Notes: generated from the sequence alone by a model not told the origin. 64,000 nucleotides of DNA from Antedon mediterranea (GCF_964355755.1 NC_092674.1:30180001-30244000); one strand, 5' to 3'; positions 47,412 to 60,411 are shown, numbered from the stretch's first letter. Translations and numbers: made by a program.

Positions 47412-47649
47412 GTTTTTCATGTTTCTTGTATTTTTACTTTCGTTTTTATTCAATAATAATATCATTACGGTGTTCACATAGTCTCTCGGGGGTATAGACA
47501 ATAGTAACACACTTGTAATTGAGTGGTATTTTGATTTTTAAATTTCATATTTCTAGTTAAAATTTTTAATATCTGAATATACCATAAGGTGTATCATTCC
47601 CTAAATAGCCCAAAAAGCTAACAGTGATTTTTGAAAAATGTGTCAGTTG

Positions 47650-47985
47650 AGTCAGGGCAGTATAGTACAGGGATTTTGTTTGAAAAATGCCCAAAATATC
47701 AAGTTTTTAAATTTAATTATTATGTGACAATATTGCTATTTATGATCATATTTTACGTTATCATCACCTTATAGTGCATAGAAATTTGTTATGGCAAAAA
47801 ATAAAAAGGTCAAAATTTGGCCATTTTTCAAAAATATCTTTTTGAAAATTGTTAACATGTGCACATTACGTGATTCTGCGCATGCCAATTTAAAAAAAAA
47901 ATAAATAAAAGTTTTTTATTTAAAATGTCTCTGTAGGCCTACTACTTACTACTAGAGATATTTTCACAAAATTTCGACCCTTTCA
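47650..47985. repeat. Decayed continuation of the palindrome family
   Basis: Recognisable pieces remain: TAGTACAGGGATTTTGTTTG, AAAAAGGTCAAAATTTGGCC, CATTTTTCAAAAAT, TTCTGCGCATGCCAATT and a final TTTCGACCCTTTCATTTTTC. They are in the same order as the array to the left but without clean symmetry. Confidence 0.6.
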
Positions 47986-48599
47986 TTTTTCGACTTAATA
48001 ACATTTTTTTTAGCTGTGTAGGGTTAACCTCTAGATGCCCCATCTATAATCACAGTTATTCGGTAGTTATTACCCCTGCAGTAACGGCCCACATAGTACT
48101 TTGAAGTTGCGCTTCACTCTGTGGAGCCCTTGGGCTAGCTTAACCTCTATTCATAATAATATGAGTACCTTGACTTCTATTACTGTTTGTGTAATTGTAT
48201 TGAATTCCCTTCCTTTTATTAAGCAGGTTTTATAATCACAAGAATGACATATTAAAAAAATTTAATATATTGAAAAAAGTATTAATAATTAGTAAGTTTC
48301 TGCTTATTAATAAAAATGAATTATTAGTTTAGAGGCTATTAACAAAACATGGCACCCAGACCCAGTTCTACTTTACAAATAATGATGATGGTTTAATTAT
48401 TCTACTCGTATTATTGTTATTTTTACAAATGTTCTTTTTTTAATTTGTCATTGAATGGTTGCTTTTTTACATTTTGTAAATATAGTGGAATATGCAATGT
48501 ATTATTAATTTATTGGAAATAAACATTGTTTGTTCAATGTTCAGCTTGATCTTTGTAAGAATTTATATTTATATCAGTATTAATAACTTTTTATTTGGA

Positions 48600-48777
48600 T
48601 TACAGCTTGCGATAAGGCTGGAATGTTTTGCTGTAGGACGAGCGACGATGTATAAAATCAGGTGTTGTGCCGGATGGAAAAGTCTCAACATCCCCATTGG
48701 CCAAATCATAATATGATCTAGTTACTTCAACTGTATCATTCTCAATTTTCATAACTAATAAGGTCACATGTCTTGAC
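48600..48777 (-). CDS. Candidate terminal exon of an unrecognised gene
   Basis: On the minus strand, an acceptor (CTTGGTTTGTAG) ends at 48778 and is followed by 178 bases open in one frame to a TAA. AATAAA lies five bases after the stop. The frame needs a phase-2 upstream exon. The peptide (for example MKIENDTVEVTRSYYDLANG, then a DVETFPSGTTPDFIHRRSS segment) has a protein-like mix of residues. I do not recognise the family, and no partner exon was found to the right, so this is tentative. Confidence 0.35.
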
Positions 48778-48789
48778 CTACAAACCAAG

Positions 48790-50690
48790 AGGTCAAAAGT
48801 ATGAAAACTTAATTATTTTACTCATTTTTTCACATTAATTTTGTTATGTGTATTAGTTAGGAAATGTCAAGTGGTGCGTCAGAAATTACTGTACATTTAT
48901 TTATTAAAAACTTGGCAAAATTACAGAATGCTAAATAAAATGTGTCTAGTTCAAAAGCTGTAGGCCTAATATGAAAAACATCATAAGTAAGAAAAACAAA
49001 CAAATTCTTTGTATTTCAAAAAGCAAAAGAAATGTTTACTTTTTGTCTATTTGTTGATATTTTCTTTCTATACAGTAGAACAATAAACACATGTTTGGGA
49101 CCCAACAAATTGTTCCTTTTAATATGGGCGTCACTTAAACAGAGGTTGAACACTTTGTTTAAAAAAAACATCTACTCTCATTTAATTTCATTATCTATTC
49201 AGTCTATTTCAATATATATATGAAAAAATTAAATTTGGGAGACCAGGGCCAACCTAAGTGACTTGATCACTCTATCTCTTTTATTCCTTTCACAAAAAGG
49301 TGTACCTTTAAGAAGGGTGTATTCCAAAGATACTGCAGGCATTTCCTACCAAAATGGATGCAACCATCATGGGGTAAACCAACAATTCATTTTTCTGTTA
49401 TCATAATTATGTTAAATACAACTGTTGCATCAGCGTTTTCATTTGTTGATCTCCGTGAACCCTACCAGACATTCTGGTGCTCCTATTTAATATTTCTAAC
49501 TTGTTTTACAATTTGCCGCCAATTCCTGTTGGCTTTATCATTAAATGTTGCTATATTTAGATTTTATGATTATTCTACAAATATTTCATATAATTTTTAT
49601 CAAGATAACTTCCTGTTTTATATGGTTTAAACCGATGTCACATGATAAGGTATAATCTTGATACAGATAGTTTTAACTATTGGTGTTCCTAAAAGAGAAC
49701 ATTACAGAATTGGTTTGGTCGATGTACTCAATATGTAATTAAATCCAATTTTAGGGGTAATTTGGGTGGTTATTTCTGGATCCCATAGACCATCCACATA
49801 TTCCACTTTTTCTGTTCAGGTTGCTAACCTCCTGGGCTTGCATAATGTTATGGTTTTAGAGATGATGATTTTCAGTAGGCCTAGACACATTGATGAGTGT
49901 AAAATATTGAAATACTAAAATTATTCATTATTAATATATCAATTATCTCTTTATTATATTTATTTATATAAGTCATATAAGTCTAACATCTAATGTTTTC
50001 AAGATTTAACAAAAATTAGATTACAAATATTTCAGAGTTTAGTTTTGCGTTCAGCATCAAATTGTGATAGATTTCTGAAGATGATTTTTCTTGTATCTTT
50101 TAAACAAAAATGTGCATAATGTTTGCATTCTCTATGGTTTACAACTATTGTAAGTCAAAATAAGCAAGCACTACAGAAAAAAAAGTATTATAATAGGCCT
50201 ACGATTAAAACGAAATTGAAAACATTCTTAATCATGCCATTTACTGAGTATTCTTTTATACACAATAACACAGTTTGTCCTTGCTATGAAAAAAGCAATC
50301 AATAAAACTAATAGACCACAAAACATAGGTAATTATCGACATTTTAGGTAGAATAATGAAGAGAATAATGCCCAAAACAATAAATAAGAAATCTGATTAC
50401 AAGGTAAATTAAATGTTAAAATGTAAGAAAGAAAATGTATTGTATCGACAGTATTGTGCAACACTATATAGATTTTCAGCTATGAAATTTGCCCCGGAGT
50501 GTTAAAGTTCTTTATATATTTTCTTAGCTTTTAGTGCGTACTTGTATGCCCAATGGAGCATGGGTATTAAACTTTATTCTTAGGCCTATAGTATTGTGTT
50601 GTAAGTAACGGACGTTGACTTGTAATGGGTTTTATTTTGCTTCAGGAGCGATGGTGTCAATGACCATGCTATAGCAATACTCTTAAAATA
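48790..50690. other. Non-coding stretch, no gene seen
   Basis: A 90-codon plus-strand frame (49358-49630) is hydrophobic by AT composition. No supported exon or repeat. Confidence 0.5.
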
Positions 50691-50699
50691 ATCTCCATT

Positions 50700-51160
50700 T
50701 TAGGATGTGTTTCCTTCATAAAGTAAAGTCCTTCATGACTATTACCGAAAAAAACTACATCTAAACATACAAGATACTGTACACATACCATCAAGCCTTT
50801 TCCCCTTAATTCCACCTCTTTGTGGGGAGTTCCAATGATACAAAAAACAACTTTGTATGGCCAGTAGTGTATCAAGTATTTTAGAATTATTTATTACAAA
50901 TGTCACCATTACAGTACATTGACTATTACTGAAAAACACTACTGTATATTTAACAGCATACAATTTACTGTAATCATAAGATAAAGCCCTTTCCCTCTAT
51001 ATCTCTACCCTTAATTTCACCCAGGCTCTATAGGTAACTACAATGATACAAAACCAAACTTTTGGGAGAGGCCTGAGATCCACAAATGCTATCAAACCTT
51101 CCTAACCTCCTTAATTCCACCCCTGTTCATCCCTGCCAATATCCTAAACACTTTTCCCCT
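50700..51160. repeat. Diverged tandem duplication of about 220 bp
   Basis: Two related blocks start GACTATTACCGAAAAA (50737) and GACTATTACTGAAAAA (50922). Each continues through a CCTTTTCCCCTTAATTCCACC-like segment and ends near CAATGATACAAAA. A third, partial block with CTCCTTAATTCCACCCC and CTTTTCCCCTTAA runs to about 51165. Confidence 0.55.
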
Positions 51161-51853
51161 TAATGACAATGCTTTGTTATAGGTAAACTGTACTCCACAT
51201 GTTTGCCATGTGTTTCACATATAATACCTTATAATCTTAATTTCTATAAGAGAGGTGCTGGAGCATTAGTAACCCTGAAAAGTGTGTGAGAAATATGAAT
51301 TTACTTAAACCACTATACTCATGCTTCAACAAAGGCATATTTGCATATTACACCTTGTAAGATGGGTTTTAAATCAAATTAATTATAATCAATTAACTTC
51401 AGGAAATAATTAACTTATGTCTACATGCTTGATTGATCAAAAGTAATTAAAAGACCATTCAAGTAAAGAAATGTATTGAAAGTTCACTTCCGTAACAAGC
51501 GACAAAATTATAAATAGATCTATCAGAAACAATAATGATACATTTCTACAAACTGGTTTTAGGAAGCATGCCTTAAATGCATACTTTAAACTATTATATA
51601 AACATTATATTATATAATGTTTATTCCATAGAAATACAAAAATAGACAATAATACTTGGCACACACATTGAAACAAAGGATAACAACAAGCAGATGATGT
51701 GTCATTCATTCATAAACTATAAAATTTTAAAGCGACTGAAATTGAAATGTTGAACTGGTTATGTCCCAATGCTCCAACAGTACCAGTACTTTATCAACAT
51801 GTACAATAAACTTAAGCTAGGACTCAACACAAGGATGTTCAGTTAGCGCGCAG

Positions 51854-51925
51854 CAACGCAAGTAATTTGACCAATCACTACTATGATGATTTATCGCATA
51901 ATGATTGGTCAAATTACTTGCGTTG
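51854..51925. repeat. Perfect 24-bp inverted repeat (hairpin)
   Basis: The arm at 51854-51877 (CAACGCAAGTAATTTGACC...) is matched exactly in reverse complement by 51902-51925 (...GGTCAAATTACTTGCGTTG), with a 24-base loop. No coding frame is involved. It could be a tiny MITE or a recently formed hairpin. A perfect stem is unlike most animal microRNA precursors. Confidence 0.85.
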
Positions 51926-53408
51926 TCCCATGGAGTAATGGTTGCCCTCACTTCTTGTATTGCATCAACCCTAGTGGGAACCAAGCTTTACTTTGGATCT
52001 ATACTGTTTTTAAAAAATATTTTTTTTGTAATATTTTCTAAAACTCTACATTTCGCTCTTTTGGTTGTTTTGAGTATTTTCATATAATAAGTAAATACTA
52101 TAAAATAATATTACCAACTGATGGTAATTAACTAAAACCAATAAATGTCAAAAAAGGAGATCCAAAATGGGTTTATATGACACCTAAATTCATTCAAGGT
52201 TACCGTGGTTACTGTATTGCAAATTTTTTATGTCGATTAATCAAAGAAATCATGACTTCCTGTTTGAAAGAAAAGAGTAAAAAAGTAAAAAGTTGTTTGG
52301 AATACAAAGAACAGGAAAGACTGTACAATGGCGATTGATCCATTGCCAAAGTAATAATGTCCCTTATATGTACAAATGAAAAGCATTATTGTGTGTAGGA
52401 GTACTTGTATGTATTGAAGAGAGACTCAAAGAAACAACAAAAGGAGAAAGTGCAATTATATTCACTACACTACCCTTGATATTTTGGATAAAGTCCCAAA
52501 TATTACTATAAGTACTATTAACTTCGTGACAATTAAAATTGTGAGTATTGTATAAGGTTTCCATCTATAAGGACAGCTTTTAGTTTTATTTATTTTAGAG
52601 AGATCTATGACCTAGTGTGTTTACAGGCGACATTGTTTGTGTGTACGTTCGGATGGGGTTTTTCCATGTGTCAATACAGTGTTTAACAGAGAACACGATT
52701 GTATTTTTGTCTACAATTTAACATCACAACTACAGTGCTTGAAGAGGATTCTTTCATACAAAGTTAAAATGATAGTGGAGGAAATATTCAACATCCAATA
52801 TGGTATCTAAGATCCTCTCCTGCTAAACATCTCCAGATGAAGTGATGTTGAGGCAAGTAACAATATGCAATCTGAGGCCCAATGCCCTGTATGCAAATCA
52901 GCTCTATAATAAGATTCAGTTGTATGGAAGTAACATTGGGGAGGAAATAATTAATATTCAATTATCTTAGCACCAATCACTTCCTGTGAACCAGCTTCAC
53001 AATTAAAATGAAAGATTATCCCTAAAAAAAACTGTAAAAAACAAGATGAAATTTGTCTATGCATTTACTATTGTTAATTAACAGTTTTAATTTCTGCTGT
53101 TTTTGCCTTTAAAGGTAATCTGCATAAGACCTCCTAGAGTGTGAGATATCCCCAGCCTGGAACAAAAGCTACTCTGTACACTGGCCTTGCCAGTAGTCTT
53201 CCTCTGCTGGGAACAACAGGCTTGCCAGAAAGAAGGATATATGCTAAAACCTTCAAGTTATTGTATAAAAGCCTGTAATCTGGACAAGCTTACCTATAGT
53301 CAAGTAATCTTACAATTGGTGACCAAGCTTAGTAGGCAAATTTCTGTTTAATGCAAAATATAATTCCTTGTGACCACCTTAATGATATGGTAGTTTACTG
53401 TATGGTCT
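51926..53408. other. Non-coding stretch, no gene seen
   Basis: No long open frame. The 53115-53300 part is less AT-rich than average and may be an exon or old repeat, but no splice-bounded frame stands out. Confidence 0.5.
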
Positions 53409-53538
53409 AAAGCTCTGTCTACACTATCAAACTTTATGTGACAAAAAAATGTAATGTGCCCATATTTGGTCTCACTACCATATTTGGGTACATCACACTT
53501 TTTTTTCCAAACTAGTTTGATAGTGTACAGAGCCTAAA
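53409..53538. mobile_element. Foldback MITE family, copy 6 (flipped arms)
   Basis: Left end AAGCTCTGTCTACACTATCA then AACTTTATGTGAC. Right end CAAACTAGTTTGATAGTGTA then CAGAGCCT. The inner arms are in the opposite order to copy 2, so this copy is inserted in the other orientation. Confidence 0.8.
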
Positions 53539-53941
53539 GCATCATATTTAAAACATTAAGTCTTTATATATAAATTAGTATAACTCTGTGTAAAAAAAAT
53601 GCATACTGTTAAAACTATGAATATTCATGTAATATCTATTTAAAACTATGAATATTCATGTGATATCTATTTTCCGTTGAAGAAGAAGTGAACTGAAAAT
53701 GCATCCATTTGAAAAGTTATTTATTGTTTTATTTAGCATCAAATTCTATGAAATTGCCATCTGTTTCATGAAATAGGAGAATGCAATGATAATGTGCATA
53801 AAAGTGCATGTACTGTATTCTTTCTAAAATCGTGACAGAATTTTCGAACTTTACAGTTCACCATGCGAATTGGATGTTAAGGATGTTGGCCCAAGATATG
53901 GGTGCTATCAGGTAGTTAAGAGGAGGGGATGGGGGTGTTAT

Positions 53942-54085
53942 GCCCTGTCTACAATATCAAACTAGTTTGACAAAAAAAGTGTGATGTGCCCAAATATGGT
54001 AGTGATATGCCCAAATATAGAGTAGTGATATGACATCATCATGGGCACACCACATTTTTTGTCAAATAAAGTTTGATAGTGTAGG
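53942..54085. mobile_element. Foldback MITE family, copy 7
   Basis: CCCTGTCTACAATATCAAAC and TAGTTTGAC at the left, AAATAAAGTTTGATAGTGTA at the right. Two internal units (GCCCAAATATGGTAGTGATA) and ATGACATCATCATG lie in the core. Confidence 0.8.
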
Positions 54086-54734
54086 CGTTATACAGGTTAA
54101 ACAAATTATGTTGAATTCTATAAAGAAATTTAATTTAGGCTACATCTGGGGTTTCTTGCATACAGTTTCCATTAAACTGTATGTGGAGTGAGGGTGGGGT
54201 AAAAATAGAAATACTGTTTTTTGGGATTTGTTTTCTTTTGTTTTAGGCAAATTACTACAGTCTTACTTTCAAGCAGTGTTTTTATGTTTGGACCATAAAT
54301 TGTTGTTTTTTTTTAAATTATTAATTAATACTTCCAGCAAATATCAGGTTTAATTTTACAAGACTATCATAAGCAATTAAAATTTTTCAAGCCGGAAATA
54401 ATATAGCTTTTCATTTTATGCTTTTCATTTGTCATTTGTTTCCAATCTAACACATATGTCCATTGCAAACATTGTCAATATTAATTAAGTTTTCTTTCCT
54501 GTTTACGCAAAGTTTTGGTATAATGAAATGTGTTGTACTGTATTAGTGGGAAATGCCATTTTTAATAATGCATGTACATATTTCTGTGTCATTGGCAGCT
54601 CATGTAATGCATTTCTTTACAAGCTTACAAAATGATTATACTCGGGTCTTTACGCGGGCGCAAGAATGAACAACCACTTCCTGGAACCTGGGTCTTGTGC
54701 ACAGCGAGGGCACAAACATGACACGAAACTGAGA
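54086..54734. other. Non-coding stretch, no gene seen
   Basis: No supported feature. Confidence 0.5.
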
Positions 54735-55108
54735 AATAACAATCTATCTATGTCTATGTGCATGAGCTACAGTACTGTAGAAGCCATTAAATAACAATCT
54801 ATCTATGTCTATGTGCATGAGCTACAGTACTGTAGAAGCCATTAAATAACAATCTATCTATGTCTATGTGCATGAGCTACAGTACTGTAGAAGCCATTAA
54901 ATAACAATCTATCTATGTCTATGTGCATGAGCTACAGTACTGTAGAAGCCATTAAATAACAATCTATCTATGTCTATGTGCATGAGCTACAGTACTGTAG
55001 AAGCCATTAAATAACAATCTATCTATGTCTATGTGCATGAGCTACAGTACTGTAGAAGCCATTAAATAACAATCTATCTATGTCTATGTGCATGAGTACT
55101 GTAGAAGC
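54735..55108. repeat. 55-bp minisatellite, about 7 copies
   Basis: Near-identical units start AATAACAATCTATCTATGTC at 54735 and every 55 bp after. Each contains the perfect 14-bp palindrome CTACAGTACTGTAG. The last unit has lost six bases of that palindrome. A further fragment with one change (CTACAGTACGGTAG) lies at about 55646-55682, beyond an insertion. Confidence 0.93.
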
Positions 55109-55645
55109 CCAGGCCCGTAGCCAGGGGGGGTTTTTATGGTTCGGGCGAACCCCCGGCCCCCCCCCCCCCCCTTTACAGCGAACTCCCCTTAACCGACTGC
55201 GAACCCCCATCCCCGACATGCCCAATACCTCACCCTCATCTCCGAAAATCGTCCAAATACGTGCCCCACAGTACAAAAAGTTTTTCGTAAATTAAAAAAT
55301 TTGTAAACTCGTTCGGAATAACTCGTACAGTACCTTCTTCCCTGTATGAGCGTACTTCGAGAGATATAGTCTGTAAAGAGTTGCAAATGAATTGCCGATT
55401 TTAACCTGAAAAATAAATGTTTGGTCCCTGCATGTAACATGATATTGACGCGTCTCACAGCGAGCTGGGGGACGAACGATTCGTACAAAGGACACCGCCA
55501 GACAACTGCGTACCAATTGTTTAGATCACTGGCAGTCAGGCAGCATGCATAAAGTATATAGCCTTCCGACATACATCAGTATTTATGTGTGGCTATGAAG
55601 TATAATGTATCATAGAGGATTATAGTGAATATTAATATTTTACAC
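55109..55645. mobile_element. Insertion in the 55-bp array, probable transposon fragment
   Basis: It begins AGGCCCGTAGCCAGGGGGGG followed by a GGTTCGGGCGAACCCCC stem and a long C run. That resembles the terminus of DNA transposons common in marine invertebrate genomes. No matching inverse end is visible before the array fragment resumes at about 55646, so it is probably truncated. A 127-codon minus-strand frame (55189-55572) has no recognised transposase motif. Confidence 0.4.
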
Positions 55646-55774
55646 TATGTGCATGAGCTACAGTACGGTAGAAGCCATTAAATCCATTTCCCCATATAAT
55701 TTTATCCATTAGCCCATTTATCAGTGCACAAAAAACTTTAATATAAAGATGTAAACATCAGAATAAATGATATG

Positions 55775-55904
55775 TGAAAAAAATTGATATGCCCATATAT
55801 AGAAATAAAGATGTTATATCAATATCATATTTGGGAATATCACTACCATATTTGGGCATATCACACCTTGTTTTGCAAACTAGTTTGACAGTGCAGACAG
55901 AGAT
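55775..55904. mobile_element. Foldback MITE family, copy 8 (left end lost)
   Basis: It keeps GATATGCCCATATATAG, two CACTACCATATTTGGGCATA-like units and the right end CAAACTAGTTTGACAGTGCA then GACAGAG. The left terminal arm is degraded. Confidence 0.7.
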
Positions 55905-58229
55905 TTAGATTAGTTTTTGAAGATTAAATTGTTGGCATACAGTAATTATTAATTAAACATTGAAAGAAAAAAATGAAAACAGATCAAATTACTATAAAAA
56001 ACAAGATGAATGAAAAGTGACATATAATACTTAGGGGAAGTATTATGTAAGGCAAACAAAGAAATCATAAACAAACAAAATAAGCGAGCAGGCCATCTGA
56101 AGACCTATGGGAAATGAAGAGAAGAAAACATGACCAAATATGGTTATATTGATCATTTAAAAAAATGGTAAGAAAAATTGGTTGGTACTTAGTGAATATT
56201 AAAGTTTAAAAGAGATTTCAAATATTATTTTGATATATTTTCATTTTTTCTTTCTTCTGTGGTAATATTTTTATTTTGAGTACACACGTAACAAATAAAA
56301 TACAACACAATTAGCTGTCTTTCAGATGATAGTTTTAATACCGTCTTAAAAATAAATAATATAATAAAATAGAACTCCAAATATTGTTTTTTTTTTCAAT
56401 AATGCAAGAGTGTGAGTCCACCAGAAAATCTGGTAAAATACAATATATCAATAGTAATATTGTAATAATACTGTATTACAATATATCAATTTACATACCC
56501 TATTATATACAGGTGTTTCATCCACAAAAACTATGTTTCAACTGATAATTCTGTCACTCATGATAAAGTCCCTATATAACCACTTTTTTAATGTAGCAGA
56601 CAATCGGTACTGCATGTATAATTGTCGAGCATTTAAATGATATTAGACAAATTATGCTATACTGAGAACCGAATGGCTAATGTATATATCTGAAATACAA
56701 GCTGTGATTTATTTTATAAAAATGTATTTATAAAAACCCACTTGTCTTCACTTCAGGGCAAGTAAAGTATATTTCGTAATATAAATTTTAAAAATCCAAA
56801 TATAATGTAGTTTTTTAGAATAAATGTCTTTATTTTACATCAAATACATCATTAAATTTAACATGATTTTCTTGGTTGATAAAATTGATGAATGTGTTCA
56901 TACTTTGTGTAACATTAATGTCAAACTGTAAGGCAACTACTGGTATACTATGACAACTTTATAAAGTAGAACATAAAATAAAGAACTTCATTAATTAAAA
57001 AAACAAAAATGACTTTGCTTCGTGATCATCGCAATTAATAATAATTAAGTTTGATTTGCACGTAAAACAATCATCTAAATGAATCGGATTGCCAATTTAA
57101 AATAAAGAAAGAGAAAAGTGTTTTTAAGAAAAATGAAATTCATTAAATCCGCCAATCAGACAAGGCCATTAAATATGAATCTCATTTGCATATATTTGAA
57201 TAATAATTAATACCTGTTTTAACCATTATTAATCATCTCATATTTTATACAGTATAAACATCTTAATTACCAGGTATAGGTGGTTTTTTTTTATAGATAA
57301 TGATATAATTTACATAATACATAGGTTCAACCCACATGTCTATTAAAATTAACAATACAAGTGTAAAAGCCACCTGTATTGTAATTTCTTGTTCAAGCCT
57401 AGTAAATAGAAATTAAAATAATGTACTTCTTTTAAAACATTCTTTTATAATAAATTATAAATAACAATATATGAACAAATCTTTTTTTAAAGTTTAGATA
57501 AAAGTAAGTAGTAGAACTTGCAGAATACAATGGTATCACATTTTTAAATTTCAGATAGAAAAGATGTTCACAGTACCTATAAAAATATACTTTATTTTAC
57601 ATCAAGTATATTAAATACCATTAAAAATGTAAACTACAGTAACTGAATATTACATTATACAAGGTATAACTGTCATGTTAGTGTATGTAATGCTTAACAC
57701 CGAAATTACTTGTATGTTTATAAAACTTTTAAAATTCAATTTTTTTAATATTAAAACAAATTTTTTATTAAAATGATTGCATTTCTAATGCAAATGAATA
57801 CAAACTGGCTTTTTGAAAAAAAAAATGGTAAAAATAATTTTTTTTTTTAAATTAAATTTATATTATGCAACAGGCAGTAAAAATTGAATTGTTTCAAATT
57901 AACATTTTAGAAACAAAATTTAATAGAAAACTTCCAAAACCTAATTTCCTGTCATAAATTTATTAATAATCAGAGATATGGGAAGTTATAAAATCAATAA
58001 CGCCTAAATTTGGCAAGTATCCTAAAGCCACAAAGCAGGTTTTGTTAGGCCAAGTATCCTTTGTTTAATATTTGTTCAAATACTCTCCTGAAAAGACTGA
58101 AGTGATAACCAAGTTTATTGTTCAAAATCGATGACAATTTACGTGAAAGTCAACAAGCGTCATGTCAATATTAAGATAGTAAAGTTAGGTTTGCGATACA
58201 CCATGTGATTGGAAAAGTATGATTGAGAA
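55905..58229. other. Very AT-rich non-coding stretch
   Basis: Long runs of A and T and no open frame of note. No repeat ends are recognised. Confidence 0.55.
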
Positions 58230-58556
58230 AGTCTCAACATCTCTGTTGTTGCACTACAATCAACTGCTGGTGAATTTAGTATAACAACCGAAACATTCTC
58301 TGTTGTTGCACTACAATCAACTCCTGGTGAATTTAGTATAACAACCGAAACCGAGACATTCTCTGTTGTTGCACTACAATCAACTCCTGGTGAATTTAGT
58401 ATAACAACCGAAACCGAGACATTCTCTGTTGTTGCACTACAATCAACTCCTGGTGAATTTAGTATAACAACCGAAACCGAGACATTCTCTGTTGTTGCAC
58501 TACAATCAACTCCTGGTGAATTTAGTATAACAACCGAAACCGAGACATTCTCAATC
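58230..58556. repeat. 63-bp minisatellite, about 5 copies
   Basis: Units of 63 bp (GAGACATTCTCTGTTGTTGC ... CAACCGAAACC) with a shortened, diverged first unit. As 63 is 21 codons, a minus-strand frame (58160-58558) runs through it with a 21-residue period containing SVVILNSPGVDCSATTENV. No flanking domain, signal peptide or splice site supports a gene, so I keep it as a repeat. Confidence 0.9.
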
Positions 58557-58636
58557 ACACTATTGGAATCACATGGTGTACCGAAAACCTAAATTTACTC
58601 TTTATCCAAATCGTTAATACTAGATAACCTTTAAGT

Positions 58637-58762
58637 TTACAAACTAGTTTAACAAAAATTGTGTGATGTTCCCAAATATGGTAGTGATATGACATATGTC
58701 CATATATGGGCACATCACATTTTTGTTGTCACATAAAGTTTGATAGTGTAGACAAGGCTTTA
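58637..58762. mobile_element. Foldback MITE family, copy 9
   Basis: CAAACTAGTTTAACAAAAAT, then GTGATGTTCCC and AAATATGGTAGTGATATGAC. The right arm is ACATAAAGTTTGATAGTGTA then GACAAGGCTT. The outermost left end is lost. Confidence 0.75.
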
Positions 58763-60411
58763 TTAATTAAAAAATGTATTTTTTTTAAACAAGCATAAAA
58801 AATATAGTTTTTGACGATAAATAATTTATGAATAATGCAGTAGAGTAATTGAACACAAGAGAGTATTTTAAAGGCGTCAAAATTGCAGTGGTTTAACAAC
58901 CGACAATGAACTTGAACGACTGAGGATTAAACTGATTCTAAAGTACAAAGATTTTGTGAACAGGCAATTGGGAATTAATAAAATCCCTTAAGCATTTTGA
59001 TATTTCCTATAGATTTTGGTCAATAGTTTGAGAAACAAGACAAAAGATATTTACTACAACAGCATTTTAACTGAATTATTTTGACACAAACTGTGTTTCT
59101 CGTTTAAAAATAAGCGACTGATAAATCTGTTTGTTATACCTCACTTCATTATGAGGTAACTACATTATAAAATAAATACTTTCAAAATATACAGATAAGT
59201 TCACAGGCTATTTAGTTCCTTTTCTGGTGTTTAAACCACAATGGGCACACTCTTTTAAACCACACTGGGACACTCTTTCAATAGCATTATTACCTAACAA
59301 TTGTGGTTTTCATAAAATAAAATTGCTTTATGTAAAATCCACCAGTTTTTAAATGCAATCTCCTTTTTTTTCTTAATAGTAATGGACATAAAAAGAAAGT
59401 AATTTTCTTTAAAAAAAACGTTTTGGATAATAAACAAATCATTGTTCTTTAAATTATTTATCAAGGTTTAGAATTTGTGAATGTCGGTAATTTTAGGCAA
59501 AGTAACTTAACTATATTTCAACAACAAGTAACCTTCTAAGCACAGTAATGGTATCATAACATACTTGAGATTATGACTTGGCTTAGATGGATATATGTAT
59601 GACAGGGTTCAATCTGAACCTCCAGGCTACAGGACAGGAAGTACTGATTCTTTAGCTCTTCATGTGTGGTAGCCATCAACTGTATACCATAGATGCTTTT
59701 TGGCCTACGGCGACATTACCACAATTTACATATAACTTAAATAAATACAGTATAAACTTAGACTGATCTGAAGAATATGTCAGTTAATTAGCTTACAGTA
59801 CTACTGTATAATATTTGCTTCTTTCTAATTATTTTAAAGCAGAATTGATGTACTAATTATAGTACTAATTTACTACATATTATATCATAATGGGTTATTT
59901 CCTGTATGCAAATTAATAATGGAAATGCCTAGTCGCTATGGCTGCCAATTACGACAATTAGGTCCGAGTTGATGTAATAATTGAGTATGAAAACTAGAAA
60001 AAACAAACGTGAATAGACTTTGTATTTAAATGATATTGGTGAAAATAAAAACGAGCATCAAATACGCGTCTGAATTAATCCGTTTGTTCGTTTCTGTTCC
60101 GCACTATAACTCCACTAATGAGGATGTAAGAAACCATGGAATTCAGCAAGATTAAATAGTGACTCAATAAGGAAACCAGCTCAACTGAAACCAATTAACC
60201 AAAGCACTAAACATCAGCTACCGGTAGCAGCAAATTATCAGAATTTTAAAAACCATGGAGCACATTAAGTGATTTTATGATTTCAATAATTAAGAAAATT
60301 TAGTAGTATTTTTAAAGTTTTAATAAAGTATGTCAATTTGTAAAAACTGTAATGTACAGTACAGTAGTGTTAAGCTAACTTTAAATAATATACTGTATTT
60401 AGGCAGTAATA
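58763..60411. other. Non-coding DNA 3' of sprouty
   Basis: No gene is visible. The right-hand part may include the sprouty 3' untranslated region or downstream regulatory DNA. A minus-strand ATTAAA lies near 60320, but no end can be placed with confidence. Confidence 0.45.
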
